The notes below the pieces were generated by a model. It ran no database searches. It saw nothing but the letters and a program-made list of their open reading frames with translations, and was not told the DNA's origin. Source: Bombiscardovia coagulans (GTDB lineage: Bacteria > Actinomycetota > Actinomycetes > Actinomycetales > Bifidobacteriaceae). Taken from it: a DNA stretch of 64,000 bases. The position numbers and the translations under genes were made by a program. How positions within the stretch are numbered: position 1 is the stretch's first letter; each line of letters begins with the position of its first letter. Below, in pieces: positions 47,501 through 55,598 of this stretch. The stretch is from assembly GCF_002259585.1 (NCBI RefSeq), contig NZ_MWWS01000004.1:558001-622000 (forward strand), in the 5' to 3' direction.

Positions 47501-48298
47501 ATCACCACTGAGCGCATCAAGAAGAATATTGCCAGTTCGGCCACTAGCCATCTGATCGATAATCTCTTGGCTTTCCGCTAAAAAGAGCGCTGATGGTTCC
47601 ACAAAGCAACCCAATATAATTCTCGGGTCTATGGCGAAATCTGAAAGATGAGGTATAACGGCCGCTGTGATGGTCTTAAAGAGCGTAGATGTTTCCACGG
47701 TTCCACCCTGGTGGCGGGCCGGGTTAAAAATACCACTCATATCGAGGCTAATACCCCGATTACGAAGAAATGCAAAAAAGGCACTATTGATGCTTGCTCG
47801 ACCAGAGAATCTAATTACTGCCTTGTTATTAGATTTGCCTTGGTGCTCTACTACCACCGGATACAGAAGAACCGGCATGGAAGTAGTATTCCAAGTTGCC
47901 ACACCAACAGACAGAGAGAGTTGAGCAGAACCACTTCGCCGCTCTTTATTCTCGAGATCGACTAGCACTCGTTCCAGCTTGCGATGGGCTGCGCGTAGGG
48001 TGCCGTTGTCCCGGAAAAGTGCGTCCAAATGAACCTGTCCAGACGCAAAGAGTTGCGCGATGCCGGATGGATGAGCATGAGTCAAGTCCAGCTGGGCAGC
48101 CAAGCGGCTAGTGTCCTCTAACGGTGTTGGATCGCAAACACTCTCATATGACTGCCGCCAGCTACGTATACGCTCCAGCGGATCCAGAACCTCACTTTGA
48201 TTCTGTTGTGCTGCCTCTTGGACTGGTTCCGCAGTAGAGTTCTGATTCTGATCCTGGAATTTATTATCGCCAGCTTGTATTGATGACGCTTCGTTCAT
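44594..48298 (-). CDS. Degenerate SF1 helicase-like protein (DUF4011 / MTES_1575 architecture), probable pseudoenzyme
   Basis: The product has 1234 residues. Layout follows actinobacterial DUF4011 helicases: an N-terminal domain (about 40-270), a RecA-like part from about 300, an inserted helical region (about 450-820), a second RecA-like part and a C-terminal nuclease-fold domain (about 1128-1225). Every catalytic motif is changed. The P-loop position reads EGSGRNGVSSSAA (318-330, Val for Lys). Walker B is IIDAAAHVP in place of DEAS. GDPxQL has become GHQQTI (882-887). Motif VI lacks its Arg (MLLDALALAQRHV). The nuclease IECDG is VVTDDA. The frame is intact, so selection for a structural role is likely. 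It starts six bases after an FHA gene. Confidence 0.8.
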   Translation of the reverse strand: MNEASSIQAGDNKFQDQNQNSTAEPVQEAAQQNQSEVLDPLERIRSWRQSYESVCDPTPLEDTSRLAAQLDLTHAHPSGIAQLFASGQVHLDALFRDNGTLRAAHRKLERVLVDLENKERRSGSAQLSLSVGVATWNTTSMPVLLYPVVVEHQGKSNNKAVIRFSGRASINSAFFAFLRNRGISLDMSGIFNPARHQGGTVETSTLFKTITAAVIPHLSDFAIDPRIILGCFVEPSALFLAESQEIIDQMASGRTGNILLDALSGDQDALAVVQGDPLPQYSPFDADPHTEFEVGDVDNKVRHAAALAAAGHSVLLDEGSGRNGVSSSAAIAARCIMNGRTVLYVPCVVEQKQRFVRYLQANQMGDLVLDFQSSNAKQAIDQELIEGVTFKPGKATAHFDQVSDELVGVRSRLARYLGDLHGVSKLWGVSAYQTIQNLAQTANLPTHPATRIRLSADTARQIRDRIDEWGTKLERAAKLGEFTAGSQETAWYGASLYTEDEAVDAYKRVVRLLERLLPATRDQVTSTVNTCGFPVPETAQEWGKQVAMLKNLRRVLDIFQPAIFERDIPSMIEATQSKEDRKDAGSSMGFWERRRLVKEAKGLVRVGTQVDDLHAALLVVARQAKQWRAVVPHGGWPVLPSKLDNILDTYEALSRDMTALDTVLASTPAGGDLEATPFEDIEQRLRALFDDHTALDTLPERCSLEREFKAAGLQELVDDLRNRQVSEDAVRGELSLAWWTTVFDDIMHSSRIISNQDGSALSSAAERFNQVDLEHVLSIGPMVGQESQRRLSEILFAHKQEANQLHAALSSQSGPSLDELIDTFPTLMAAAKPIMVATPGTLALQTKPEPIADVAIIDAAAHVPSVQMLSILARVRQVVVVGHQQTITSDGLSYLCKMLVKVSSPGYPSRRPPVVMDFLQHHGYGAIPFAPIQEAVMGQMTRTQVSGNGVPVLTSGLVESSQQEIDAVVGLLRERAASFEVVPRAYILTIVTLSQTHRVRLGAELKVQAAKDSAFAAFLRHVRIVDIDEVSGAACTDAIISIGFAKTSHGRLLQQFGKLEGDGGSGMLLDALALAQRHVDLVCAFSADDMEEARLHQSGPRLLKELLAWADHLDEQHFEASQADSSNNVLFVDLAQRLKEKGLNVALDYGFNEGTRIPMVVGLPNQPFNLAVVTDDADFMHTQSTRSRHRFRLEGLERLGWPVMTSWSVSAFVNPGKEADRIARHLHSLQSKDE

Positions 48299-48304
48299 CC
48301 CCTG

Positions 48305-49381
48305 CTACTCCTGTGCCGCTAAGTACTCGCGATACCCTTCATTCTTCTCTAGCGCAGAGTCAATATCCTCATTACCTTGTGCAGATAACCAAGCATATAA
48401 GTCATCGTATAAGGAAGGATTCATAGCTAGGAAGGGGAGCAGCTGACTGTGCTTGGCCATATTAAACTGCAATGTGAAGTCAGTAGAATTCTTTGCATCT
48501 TCACTGGTCATACCCTCTACCTCGATAACCTGCTCCTGGTCATCAAAGTCACCTTTTGATACCTTATCAAAAACAGATCCGGGTTCGAAAGCTGGCTTAT
48601 AAGTCGGCTGTTGAGGTTCAGATTGCTCTTCCGATTCCTGGAGTTGAACGATTTCTTGTTCATCCGATTCCTGAGCTAGCTGAGCGGCAGCCAGGGGTTG
48701 GAACTGTAGTTCTCCATCGTGATCAAGTTCATGAGATTCCTCATATTCCTGTTCAAAATCTTGAGGCTTCTCTTGCTCTGGAACACTCTCGCTTTGGTGT
48801 TGGTTGACAGCCTGTTCATGCAAAGCACTGATTCTCGACCGCACTCCCTCAGCATGGAAAATGCCCGTAGGTTCTCCGGCCCTCAAATCTAGAATGTCAT
48901 CTACAGATAAGTCAGCTTCGTCTGGCTCCTTGGCGTTATCATTTTCCTCATGTGCAAATGAGAAAAGATCGGGAACCAAAATATCTACGTCATCATTCTC
49001 TGCATTCTGAGACTCGTCTATTTGAGAAAAGTCCACTAGAATATCTCCGAATTGGAACCGTTCAGAGGTATGTTGCAGCGGGTAATCACTATCTTCTGAT
49101 ACTCGAATCAGATCACCATCATTTTGCACGACATAAGAGCCATTAGTAGAACCCAAATCTCGCACACGCGCTTGACCGGACTCATCAACAATAAACGATG
49201 CATGTCGTTTAGACATCGATTTAGTGGAGTCCTGCACTTCAAGGCGTACCATACCATCATCCGGCAAAGGCCGGATTGGCTTACGCCCAATCTCTATGCT
49301 CTGCCCGGGGCTCAAACGAATCTTTTCTACACCATTAATCGTAACTACCCATTGCCGTGTCGGCCGCTGACCGTCGCTCAC
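48305..49381 (-). CDS. FHA-domain protein with LRV-like C-terminus
   Basis: Phosphothreonine-binding adaptor. The product has 358 residues from GTG 49381, which follows GGGAGGTCGAGAACG; the longer frame adds 18 non-conserved residues. The FHA domain is about 20-120: IGRKP, SMSKRHASFIV and DLGSTNGSYV hold the phosphate-binding Arg, Ser and Asn. A long acidic Glu/Gln-rich linker follows (about 130-290). The C-terminal block MAKHSQLLPFLAMNPSLYDDLYAWLSAQG resembles LRV-type repeats. It begins an operon with the pseudo-helicase and a small protein. Confidence 0.85.
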   Translation of the reverse strand: MSDGQRPTRQWVVTINGVEKIRLSPGQSIEIGRKPIRPLPDDGMVRLEVQDSTKSMSKRHASFIVDESGQARVRDLGSTNGSYVVQNDGDLIRVSEDSDYPLQHTSERFQFGDILVDFSQIDESQNAENDDVDILVPDLFSFAHEENDNAKEPDEADLSVDDILDLRAGEPTGIFHAEGVRSRISALHEQAVNQHQSESVPEQEKPQDFEQEYEESHELDHDGELQFQPLAAAQLAQESDEQEIVQLQESEEQSEPQQPTYKPAFEPGSVFDKVSKGDFDDQEQVIEVEGMTSEDAKNSTDFTLQFNMAKHSQLLPFLAMNPSLYDDLYAWLSAQGNEDIDSALEKNEGYREYLAAQE

Positions 49382-50080
49382 CGTTCTCGACCTCCCATAA
49401 TCTTCCCAAGACAGACTTCGCACGTGAATACACATGCCCTACTTGTTTATTGTGCCATGAAATATCGAAATCCAAGTAAAGAGCATGCAACTTATACACA
49501 ATACTCGAACCGACAAACACGCTGAGTCCCTAAAAGTCCTTCTAGAGCGCCCAACGTCTTCCCGGTCTAACAGATTTCCGTCCTCATACTATTCTACTGC
49601 AAACAGTGCCCTGATAGTGTCTCTGTCCAGTACCCTTCTGTTATAGCAGCACTACCGACATTCATGAATTGACCAGCAACGACACATGCTATGTGAACAC
49701 ACCCCCTCACCAGCTCCTCATCACACACTCTAACGATGGGGTCTCAAGAAGAGCTCTATGCAGATACGCATGCTGCACACTTATCTCATCTGAAGATTGT
49801 CTCATCAATACGTACCTGGACATTATTCCCCAAGAGCCGTAGTATCCGATTAATGTGCAGCAGAGGGGATGCGTTAGAAAATTGCTTATCTCCTTGAAAG
49901 ATTCGATAGCCTCGCTCTACTACACGAGCGTCATGTAATTCGACAGGCAAGCCTGAAGTTAAGCTCATGGTGGGTGCATAGCCATATGGGCTTTTTCGCG
50001 TTCTTGAGTAGCCTGAGATCGTCAGCTTACTTAAGAGTAAAACCGAACATTTGCTTTATAAGCTTCTAATACCACAAAAC
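49382..50080. other. Long intergenic stretch between FHA operon and rplL
   Basis: Nearly 700 bases without a supported gene. One minus-strand frame at 49786-49968 (60 codons; VVERGYRIFQGDKQF, HINRILRLLG) faintly resembles the second half of HipB-type helix-turn-helix proteins and may be a remnant. The FHA operon promoter must lie in the first part. No repeats, terminators or tRNAs were found beyond the rplL hairpin. Confidence 0.35.
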
Positions 50081-50082
50081 CC

Positions 50083-50114
50083 CACACCAAACATCTGATG
50101 TAGGGTTTTGAATA
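50083..50114 (-). terminator. Terminator after rplL
   Basis: Minus-strand stem CAAAACCC / GGGTTTTG with an inner CATC / GATG, starting about 26 bases past the rplL stop, then TTTTG. It closes the rplJ-rplL unit. Confidence 0.6.
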
Positions 50115-50138
50115 GCTTATATGAAGCTGGTCTGTGAA

Positions 50139-50522
50139 CTACTTGAGTTCTACAGTTGCACCGGCCTCTTCCAGCTGAGACTTTGCGGACTCAGCGTCTT
50201 CCTTGGAAGCACCCTCAAGAACTGGCTTTGGAGCACCGTCAACCAGGGCCTTAGCTTCGGCAAGACCCAGCTTGGTGATGGCGCGAACGGCCTTGATAAC
50301 TTGGATCTTCTTGTCGCCAGCACCGGAGAGGATAACGTCGAACTCAGACTGCTCCTCAGCAGCAGCACCTGCGGCAGCACCTGGAGCAGCAGCAACAGCA
50401 GCAACAGGAGCAGCAGCTTCAACATCGAACTCTTCTTCGAACTTCTTCACGAAGTCAGAGAGCTCAACTAGGGTCATTTCCTTGAACGCATCAAGGAGCT
50501 CATCAGCAGAGAGCTTAGCCAT
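50139..50522 (-). CDS. rplL: 50S ribosomal protein L7/L12
   Basis: Stalk protein that recruits translational GTPases. The product has 127 residues. The N-terminal dimerisation domain is [29 protein letters not shown]. An Ala-rich hinge (about 37-55) follows, then the C-terminal domain [40 protein letters not shown]. It is co-transcribed with rplJ. Confidence 0.98.
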   Translation of the reverse strand: MAKLSADELLDAFKEMTLVELSDFVKKFEEEFDVEAAAPVAAVAAAPGAAAGAAAEEQSEFDVILSGAGDKKIQVIKAVRAITKLGLAEAKALVDGAPKPVLEGASKEDAESAKSQLEEAGATVELK

Positions 50523-50628
50523 AATGGCTTCCTTTCAATCATGGCAACTGGGTATTGATAACTCGTCACCTTACAACTTTTATATATTTCTAATTCCTAT
50601 GCAGCAAATCCTAGGGCTTGCACTGAAA

Positions 50629-51150
50629 TCAGGCAGCTTTCTCCTGCTTGTCGCGCAAGGCATCGATCGTACGTACAGCCTTGGTAGGCAGAGCAACGAA
50701 AGCATAAGCAGCCTTGGACATAGTACCCTTGAGAGCACCAGCCATCTTGGAGAGCAACACTTCGCGGGATTCCAGGTTTGCAACCTTCTCTACCTCAGCA
50801 GCATCGCAGACAACTCCATCAATGTAGCCGCCCCTGATAACCAACTGCTTGTTTTCGGCAGCGAAATCACGTAGAACCTTTGCAGCTTCTACGTAGTCAC
50901 CCTTGACAAAGGTGATGGCGCAAGGACCAGCAATGAGGTCATCAAGACCTTCGATGCCTGCCTCTTTTGCTGCAATGCGAGCCAGCGTGTTCTTGGTTAC
51001 AGCATAGGAAGTATCGCGGCCTAGCTTGTCACGCAAATCAGAGATCTGCGGAACAGTGAGCCCGCGGTACTCGGTAAGGATAATCGCATCGGCAGTACGG
51101 AATTGTTCCGTAAAGTCGGCAACCACCTTTTCCTTTTCGGGCCTTTTCAT
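50629..51150 (-). CDS. rplJ: 50S ribosomal protein L10
   Basis: Base of the L12 stalk. The product has 173 residues: MKRPEKEKVVADFTEQF, IILTEYRGLTVPQISDLRDKLG and YAVTKNTLARIAAKEAGIE. The C-terminal helix that binds L12 is present (about 130-165). The leader upstream carries the L10 autoregulatory element. rplK and rplA are not adjacent in this window. Confidence 0.97.
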   Translation of the reverse strand: MKRPEKEKVVADFTEQFRTADAIILTEYRGLTVPQISDLRDKLGRDTSYAVTKNTLARIAAKEAGIEGLDDLIAGPCAITFVKGDYVEAAKVLRDFAAENKQLVIRGGYIDGVVCDAAEVEKVANLESREVLLSKMAGALKGTMSKAAYAFVALPTKAVRTIDALRDKQEKAA

Positions 51151-51164
51151 GGCATTCCTTCCTA

Positions 51165-51360
51165 AGTCGACTCTTGGACCTATTCAGCAAGCCAAGCCAT
51201 TGGGCAATAAAAAAGCCCTGCGCACAGGCAGAGCATACGAAATCTTTGATTCCAGCAGCAGCGGGTATTCCCACTGCCTATCTCAACCTATGCTGGCTCG
51301 GCAAGCCGAACTTCGGAAGACCTTACGGTCCTCAACCAACAGTCTTTGGTTTACGAAGTA
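51165..51360 (-). ncRNA. Ribosomal protein L10 leader (cis-regulatory RNA)
   Basis: About 200 transcribed bases precede rplJ. The minus strand shows ACCAAAGACTGTTGGT and then a GGACCGTAAGGTCTTCCGAAG stem, the L10 leader kink-turn and stem region. It ends in a hairpin GCTCTGC / GCAGGGC followed by TTTTTTATT (51205-51233), 60 bases before the ATG. By analogy L10/L12 binds it to repress its own synthesis. Confidence 0.7.
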
Positions 51361-51362
51361 AC

Positions 51363-51392
51363 ACTATACCCTAATAGACAGACTTTATGCAA
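51363..51392 (-). promoter_or_regulatory. rplJ-rplL promoter
   Basis: TTGCAT (51387-51392), an 18-base spacer and TATAGT (51363-51368) on the minus strand. It lies immediately upstream of the L10 leader and downstream of the nucleosidase gene. Confidence 0.6.
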
Positions 51393-51411
51393 GGCCATCA
51401 AACCCTGAGTG

Positions 51412-52152
51412 TCACAGCTTTGCTGCAATCCGAAGTACCAGTTGAGCTGCAGTGTTTGCATACTCTGAGATATCGAACTCTTTAAACACCTCATAATCAG
51501 TGTCAGCATTATCACTTAGTGCTCGAATCACTAGGGCAGGAACATGATTACGGGCAGCGACATGGCAAACCGCTGCTCCCTCCATCTCAACCGCATCAGC
51601 AGCGGTTTCTTTTATTACCTGGGCTGTTTTTTCAGGTGTATCGACAAAATAGTTCCCTGTAGCAATAGTTCCGACTATGTGATTAATCCCCATCTCAGTA
51701 AGCGTCTCATCGGCAACTTTCAACAAATGTGGGTCTGAGTGAAAAACCTCAGTTTTCGGTGCAAACTGAGCAATCATTCTCATGTCTGAATCCAAATAGC
51801 GCAAATTGCCACCCAAGACCACATCATTGATATGTAGCTTTTTATTAAGGTTGCCTGCAATACCTGAGAAAATAAGAGCCTTGGGCTTATACTTATCAAT
51901 CAAATATTGAGCTGAAGCAGCTATGTTGACAGTGCCCATGCCACCAACAGCAGCTGCTATCTCAAGATTGCTACCGTCAGCCTGCATTACGGTACCTCTG
52001 ACCACATCTAGACCAGCCTGCTGAGAAGCATGGTCATGCCTCATGCTTTTGAGCTGCTGTGCAACCAAGGCCACTTCCTCATCCATGGCTCCCAACACCG
52101 CCACCAGATTCCGGCTTTTGTTCTCTGACAGCTGCGAACTGACATTCTCCAC
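51412..52152 (-). CDS. mtnN: 5'-methylthioadenosine / S-adenosylhomocysteine nucleosidase
   Basis: Cleaves the N-glycosidic bond of MTA and SAH to recycle methionine and the activated methyl cycle. The product has 246 residues. The catalytic start GAMDEEVALV has the conserved Glu, FSGIAGNLNKKLHINDVVL follows, and the ribose site VEMEGAAVCHVA and RALSDNADTD are present. It starts at GTG 52152 behind GGGAG. Confidence 0.93.
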   Translation of the reverse strand: MENVSSQLSENKSRNLVAVLGAMDEEVALVAQQLKSMRHDHASQQAGLDVVRGTVMQADGSNLEIAAAVGGMGTVNIAASAQYLIDKYKPKALIFSGIAGNLNKKLHINDVVLGGNLRYLDSDMRMIAQFAPKTEVFHSDPHLLKVADETLTEMGINHIVGTIATGNYFVDTPEKTAQVIKETAADAVEMEGAAVCHVAARNHVPALVIRALSDNADTDYEVFKEFDISEYANTAAQLVLRIAAKL

Positions 52153-52278
52153 GGACTTCTCCCAACTTTCAATAAGGGTGAATCTTCTCGTACTGTTTAT
52201 ACTCAGGAACCCGCATAATAGCTAGTTTCCAAACTACATCCTAAACGCACGCCTACTCAATATAATCCCAACGGAATG

Positions 52279-53463
52279 TTAAGACCTTCGCTCTTCAACT
52301 GCCTGTGCTAACAGACTCAATAGTTCCGCAGTTCTAGGCCAAGAGATACATCTGTCAGTAATAGATTGCCCATAAGCCAGTTGATCTAGAGGAGCTGTAG
52401 GCTGAGCACCACCGACAATGAAGCTCTCCATCATCACTCCACTGATACCTCGCTCGCCAGCAGCTATTCGAGCAGATAACTCTTCTATTACCTGAGCCTG
52501 ACGGCCCTCATCCTTACCCGAGTTACCGTGAGAAGCATCAATTACGAGACCACGGGCCGCTGCACTTGCCCTTGGTAACTTCTTACGGGCTTGCTCCAAA
52601 GCAATGCGAACCGACTCAACATCACAGTTAGGACCATGAGAGGAACCGCGTAATACTAAATGACATTCGGGATTGCCCAGTGTCTGCACGGCTGAAGCCC
52701 TTCCCTCATGATTAATACCAAAGAAGGTATGTGGCTGGGCAGCCGTATAACAAGAGTCAATAGCAACACCAATATCACCGTCTGTGGCATTCTTGAAGCC
52801 GATCGGCATAGACAGCCCAGACGCTAACTGTCGGTGGACCTGACTCTCTGTATTACGGGCTCCTATAGCACCCCAGGAGATAGCATCCGAAATAAATTGC
52901 GGAGAGGTGGGTTCGAGGAATTCTGTTGCCACCGGAAGTCCAGCACCAAGTATGGCAAGCAATACACGACGGGCAAGCAACAGGCCTTTTTTAATATTGT
53001 GGCTCCCATCCACATCAGGATCGTTAATGAGCCCCTTCCACCCAACTGTTGTACGTGGCTTCTCAAAATAAGCACGCATGACCAACAGCAGCCTATCGTT
53101 GAGCTTACTGTTGAGTTCCGCAAGCCTATGGGCATAATCAACGGCAGCTTGGGGATCATGAATGGAGCAAGGACCCACGATGACAAGCAGTCGATCGTCC
53201 CTGCCCAGCAATACCGAACGAATATCTTCGCGCGACGACAGCACCAGATCCTGCGCTGCTTTGTCTAGGGGATATTCTGTAAGGACCTGAGCAGGTGTAG
53301 GTAGTGGATCTAACTCTATAACCCTTCGATTAACAATCCGGCCAACCCCTACTTCGTCTTCCCAGCGGGTAAATTCACTCTCCACCAAAGGATTGCGCCC
53401 TTGATGGATCGCTTCCTGTGCTGCTTGAGCCTCCCCAGGTTTGCTCTCCTGCCAAGACTCCAT
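52279..53463 (-). CDS. aroG: 3-deoxy-7-phosphoheptulonate synthase (class I), second copy
   Basis: Condenses PEP and erythrose-4-phosphate, the first step of the shikimate pathway. The product has 394 residues. RLLVIVGPCSIHDPQAAVDYAHRL, MRAYFEKPRTTVGWKGLINDP, GAIGARNTESQVHR and VDASHGNSGKDEGRQ-like blocks are intact. An N-terminal extension of about 35 residues (MESWQESKPGEAQAA) distinguishes it from its upstream twin. The genes are one base apart, so they are co-translated. Different feedback sensitivity is likely but not shown; the symbol is by family only. Confidence 0.93.
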   Translation of the reverse strand: MESWQESKPGEAQAAQEAIHQGRNPLVESEFTRWEDEVGVGRIVNRRVIELDPLPTPAQVLTEYPLDKAAQDLVLSSREDIRSVLLGRDDRLLVIVGPCSIHDPQAAVDYAHRLAELNSKLNDRLLLVMRAYFEKPRTTVGWKGLINDPDVDGSHNIKKGLLLARRVLLAILGAGLPVATEFLEPTSPQFISDAISWGAIGARNTESQVHRQLASGLSMPIGFKNATDGDIGVAIDSCYTAAQPHTFFGINHEGRASAVQTLGNPECHLVLRGSSHGPNCDVESVRIALEQARKKLPRASAAARGLVIDASHGNSGKDEGRQAQVIEELSARIAAGERGISGVMMESFIVGGAQPTAPLDQLAYGQSITDRCISWPRTAELLSLLAQAVEERRS

Positions 53464-53464
53464 C

Positions 53465-54616
53465 TCACTCCCCCTGAGTATTATGCAAACGCCGCAGTCT
53501 CACAGCATCAGCCAGATTGTATAAGAGCTCACGAGTTGTCTCCCAAGACATACAAGAATCAGTAATGGATTTACCGTACACCAGCTCTTCAAGCGGAGCA
53601 GGAGATTGCTTACCTCCCACTAAGAAGCTTTCCATCATGATTCCCAAAATTCCTTTTTCACCCGAAGCAAGTCGTTGTGCCAGCTCCTCGACTACTTGAG
53701 CCTCCACTTGTTCATCCTTACCTGAATTACCGTGAGCCGCGTCGATAAGCAGTCCTTCACTACTATGCTCCTGAAGCTGAGATGACTGCAATTCTGCAAG
53801 TGCTTTCTGAACAGCCGACTTACTGTAATTGGGGCCTTGAGAAGACCCACGAAGAATGAGGTGACAGTCTGGATTACCTTTCGTTTGCGCCGAGATGACC
53901 TGTCCATCTAGATTAATGGATAGGAAACGGTGTTCAAACGCTGAAGCATAACAGGAGTCAACTGCTGCTTGTACATTGCCATCTGTTGCATTCTTAAATC
54001 CAACCGGCATAGATAAACCTGAGGCCAACTCCCTATGAACCTGACTCTCAGTGTTGCGAGCGCCTATAGCACCCCACGAAACCGCATCCGAAAAGTATTG
54101 AGGAGTAATTGGGTCCAGCCATTCTGTGGCAGTTGGAACCCCAAGAGCCACAATACTTGTTAGAGTCTTCCGAGCCAGCCACATGCCTTTGCATATATCA
54201 TAACTACCATTCAAGTCGGGATCGTTGATGAGTCCCTTCCACCCAGCTCGCGTACGCGGTTTTTCAAAATAAGCACGCATAACGAGCAGCACACTATCTT
54301 CAAGGTCTTTCTGTACTTGAGAAAGTCGTCCGGCGTATTCCATGGCAGCCTGAGGGTCATGAATAGAGCATGGACCTACAATGACGAGTAAGCGGTCATC
54401 CTGTCCATGCAGAATATCGCGTATCGCTTGGCGTGAACGCATTACCACCTGAATTTGATCAGGATCGAGTGGTAATTTCTCAATAAAGTACCGGGGAGCA
54501 GGAATGGGATCGAGTTGGCGAATATGCACATCGACCGTTTCAGGATATACAGCACTACCACTTAAGCCATATGATCGATCGTGAGGTGACCTATCTGTCT
54601 GCTGCGCATCCTGCAT
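53465..54616 (-). CDS. aroF: 3-deoxy-7-phosphoheptulonate synthase (class I), first copy
   Basis: Tandem paralogue of the next gene, with the same order of motifs. The product has 383 residues: VRQLDPIPAPRYFIEKLPL, RLLVIVGPCSIHDPQAAMEYAGRL, MRAYFEKPRTRAGWKGLINDP, GAIGARNTESQVHRELASGLSMP and IDAAHGNSGKDEQVEAQ. It starts at ATG 54616. The two copies share most active-site blocks but diverge at the ends. Allosteric type cannot be assigned from sequence alone. Confidence 0.93.
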   Translation of the reverse strand: MQDAQQTDRSPHDRSYGLSGSAVYPETVDVHIRQLDPIPAPRYFIEKLPLDPDQIQVVMRSRQAIRDILHGQDDRLLVIVGPCSIHDPQAAMEYAGRLSQVQKDLEDSVLLVMRAYFEKPRTRAGWKGLINDPDLNGSYDICKGMWLARKTLTSIVALGVPTATEWLDPITPQYFSDAVSWGAIGARNTESQVHRELASGLSMPVGFKNATDGNVQAAVDSCYASAFEHRFLSINLDGQVISAQTKGNPDCHLILRGSSQGPNYSKSAVQKALAELQSSQLQEHSSEGLLIDAAHGNSGKDEQVEAQVVEELAQRLASGEKGILGIMMESFLVGGKQSPAPLEELVYGKSITDSCMSWETTRELLYNLADAVRLRRLHNTQGE

Positions 54617-54971
54617 ACTTATTCTCTCCTAGCGGCGGCTCCTCACCTAATCATAAACTGGTTAATGACCAGGCAGTTTAGGACCACGAATTCTAGCTAC
54701 AATTAAGCCTAATTCTAAGCCTGTTCCAATAGAACATCATAGTTGTACGCTAATTGCTTGACCAACGAAACCAGCAAAAACTTCCTCATCGTCAGTCACC
54801 TCACATGCATACATTAATCGTGAGTCTCGTTGAAAAACAAGCGACCAAATGCAACAACACTGCAAACTTCCATAGCTAGTTGCCACTTGCCAGACATGTG
54901 ACCCCATCAAGCTCGGCACCAACATGAGCACACGGACTCGATCAAGTGATAGCCATCGTTAGTCCTGCAAG
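54617..54971. other. Intergenic stretch between pyrE and the DAHP synthase genes
   Basis: About 355 bases containing no supported gene. A 64-codon minus-strand frame (54737-54931) has no relatives, no ribosome-binding site and a Cys-rich odd composition. The DAHP synthase promoter should lie in the 54617-54740 part. No terminator or leader peptide was recognised. Confidence 0.4.
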
Positions 54972-55598
54972 TTATCGCCATCCCCAAGGATCTTGCCGCC
55001 AGCTCAAGAGGTCTTCTCTTTCTTCAGCCGTTACCAGTCTGCCCTCTTCTGCTTGCTCAAGCAAGGTAGAGTAATTGGTTAACGTGACTAAGGGTAAGTT
55101 AGCCTTTTCGAAATTAGTTTGACCTTCTGGAAGTTCATAACTAAAAATAGCCGCTATTCCCAACACAGCATAACCTTCATTACGCAAGGTTTCTGCTGCT
55201 TTTATTACACTTCCACCTGTTGAAATTAAATCGTCGATGAGGACGACACTTGCGCCTTTTTCAAGATACCCCTCCACTTGTTTTCCTCGTCCATGGTCTT
55301 TGGGCGCAGATCTTACATAGCACAAAGGAAGCCCCAGACGATCAGCAACACTAGTTGCGTGTGGGATACCGGCAGTCACCACCCCTCCTATTGCGTCAAC
55401 TGTGGGATAGCTTTCAATAATCAATCGTGCTAGCCCACTGGCAATCCGAGCCCTCACTTCTGGGTAACCAATTGTCAACCGATTATCAGTGTAGATCGGA
55501 GACTTAATTCCACTGACCCACTGAAAGGGTTTATTAGGCGATAAGGTAACAGCTTTGATGGCAAGCAGGTCTTGCGCAATTTGCTTCCTAATGTTCAC
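54972..55598 (-). CDS. pyrE: Orotate phosphoribosyltransferase
   Basis: Attaches PRPP ribose-5-phosphate to orotate. The product has 208 residues. SPNKPFQWVSGIKSPIYTDNR and the PRPP motif VVLIDDLISTGGSVIKAAE are typical. It starts at GTG 55598 and overlaps the pyrF stop (GTGA). The sequence, including the SGIKSPIYTDNR block, looks like the Lactobacillales/Bacillales form; by eye only. Only pyrF precedes it; other pyr genes are elsewhere. Confidence 0.93.
   Translation of the reverse strand: MNIRKQIAQDLLAIKAVTLSPNKPFQWVSGIKSPIYTDNRLTIGYPEVRARIASGLARLIIESYPTVDAIGGVVTAGIPHATSVADRLGLPLCYVRSAPKDHGRGKQVEGYLEKGASVVLIDDLISTGGSVIKAAETLRNEGYAVLGIAAIFSYELPEGQTNFEKANLPLVTLTNYSTLLEQAEEGRLVTAEEREDLLSWRQDPWGWR

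Noticed and set aside
54737-54931. 64-codon minus-strand frame upstream of the DAHP synthases
   Set aside because: Odd Cys/Trp composition, no start signal, no family resemblance.
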